A DNA stretch of 64,000 nt from Rahnella woolbedingensis (lineage in GTDB: Bacteria > Pseudomonadota > Gammaproteobacteria > Enterobacterales > Enterobacteriaceae). The stretch's first letter is position 1. The number at the start of each line of letters is the position of its first letter. The stretch is from assembly GCF_003602095.1 (NCBI RefSeq), contig NZ_RAHH01000008.1, positions 153,930-217,929 of the forward strand. Direction: 5' to 3'. The notes under the pieces were generated by a model. It did no database searches and was not told the DNA's origin. It worked only from the letters and a program-made list of their open reading frames with translations. The translations under genes were made by a program, and so were the position numbers. Below are positions 63,708 to 64,000 of the stretch, one piece after another.

Positions 63708-63961
63708 CCGATCACCTTGCCCGCCATGGCAATCAGGTCGGGCAGGTGCAGGCTTTTGCAATCCTGGGTGGTCAGGTTCGGGACGGTAATGCGCGGCAGA
63801 ATGACGGTCAGCGCGTCAACGTCGGCATTCGCCAGCGCCGCCAGGCCAATCCCGCGCAGGTGTCCCGCGTTCGGTTTGATGATTTCAATCTGCGTGATCG
63901 GGGTGTCGCCGCGCTTGATCGGCTCTTCCAGGATAACGATGTTTTCATTGTGTTCTGACAT
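63680..63961 (-). CDS. E: P2 gpE-like tail assembly chaperone
   Basis: 93 residues (P2 gpE 91): VILEEPIKRGDTPITQIEII, NAGHLRGIGLAALANADVDA, ending GKVIGFLSPKSEQ. It works with the frameshift product E+E' and the tape measure protein to start tail assembly. AGAAGAG lies upstream of the ATG at 63961. The 39 bp beyond it to the window edge hold no feature I can assign. Confidence 0.92.
   Translation of the reverse strand: MSEHNENIVILEEPIKRGDTPITQIEIIKPNAGHLRGIGLAALANADVDALTVILPRITVPNLTTQDCKSLHLPDLIAMAGKVIGFLSPKSEQ
63701..63707 (-). promoter_or_regulatory. Programmed -1 frameshift slippery site of E/E'
   Basis: The minus strand reads GG-TTTTTTA-TCG, with E codons GGT TTT TTA, i.e. the heptamer T TTT TTA in correct phase. 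A small CCGA/TCGG hairpin begins a few bases downstream. P2-like phages use a -1 shift at this gene, so the site is expected here. Confidence 0.9.
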
Positions 63962-64000
63962 AGCGGTGTCTCTTCTTCAAAAGGTGAGGTTTCGCGCCGG

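Larger units (their letters stand above)
59099..64000 (-). mobile_element. P2-like prophage, late tail end (partial)
   Basis: From right to left on the minus strand the genes E, E', T, U, D and ogr appear in exactly the phage P2 order, tightly packed, with higher GC than the flanking A/T-rich spacer. In P2, ogr abuts the attachment site, so the prophage edge is between 58761 and 59098. The rest (tail fibre, head, lysis, replication and integrase genes) must lie beyond 64000. Confidence 0.92.

Noticed and set aside
1..64000. tRNA, rRNA, CRISPR arrays, insertion sequences
   Set aside because: No cloverleaf-like sequence, regular spacer-repeat array, transposase frame or terminal repeats were found in the spaces between genes.

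Overview
The window looks like the chromosome of an enterobacterium, probably Yersiniaceae of the Rahnella/Ewingella/Serratia kind. This is inferred from an E. coli-order chb operon, a ydcSTUV-patD operon carrying an ERIC-type repeat, periplasmic sugar oxidation by a PQQ glucose dehydrogenase and a three-subunit gluconate dehydrogenase, and a P2-like prophage. No rRNA, tRNA, insertion sequence or CRISPR array was seen. The theme is uptake and use of varied small molecules, with a local regulator beside most transport/catabolic blocks.

Layout, left to right. 1-2386: end of an aspartate:alanine exchanger and aspartate 4-decarboxylase, a proton-consuming pair. 2583-3386: spermidine synthase-like protein. 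3440-8719 (minus): chitobiose operon chbB-C-A-R-F-G, with two candidate ChiX small-RNA pairing sites between chbB and chbC. 9032-14456: LacI-family regulator with a perfect 24-bp palindrome at its start, then gluconate 2-dehydrogenase (TAT-signal gamma subunit, GMC flavoprotein, tri-haem cytochrome c). 14517-18155: diguanylate cyclase, two acetyltransferases, tehB. 18212-26294 (minus): putrescine/GABA-type block (patD, ydcV, ydcU, ydcT, ydcS, a second aldehyde dehydrogenase, LysR regulator). 26575-27120: ParD antitoxin with a broken parE. 27215-30924: osmC, yodC-like gene, NlpA/MetQ lipoprotein, MFS exporter, SMR exporter.

31101-33614 is a two-gene membrane cassette (MASE1-like sensor without an output domain, then an HdeD-like membrane domain fused to a candidate permuted papain-fold hydrolase). 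33609-42782 is a tightly overlapped operon combining an oligopeptide/glutathione-type ABC transporter with two nucleoside hydrolases and a DHDPS/NAL-family lyase, facing a LysR regulator. These two blocks are the best candidates for undescribed systems.

43177-45666: gcd, with an unusual Ala/Pro-rich insert. 45728-47278: hipBA with a four-operator array abutting two more inverted repeats that precede a GntR/UTRA regulator. 47486-53088: sugar-acid-like cluster (GntR, RspA/ManD-type enolase-superfamily protein, PTS EIIBC, FAH-family hydrolase, LysR). 53121-58760 (minus): complete oligopeptide ABC transporter. 59099-64000 (minus): late tail end of a P2-like prophage (ogr, D, U, T, E/E' with a programmed -1 frameshift), continuing past the right edge.
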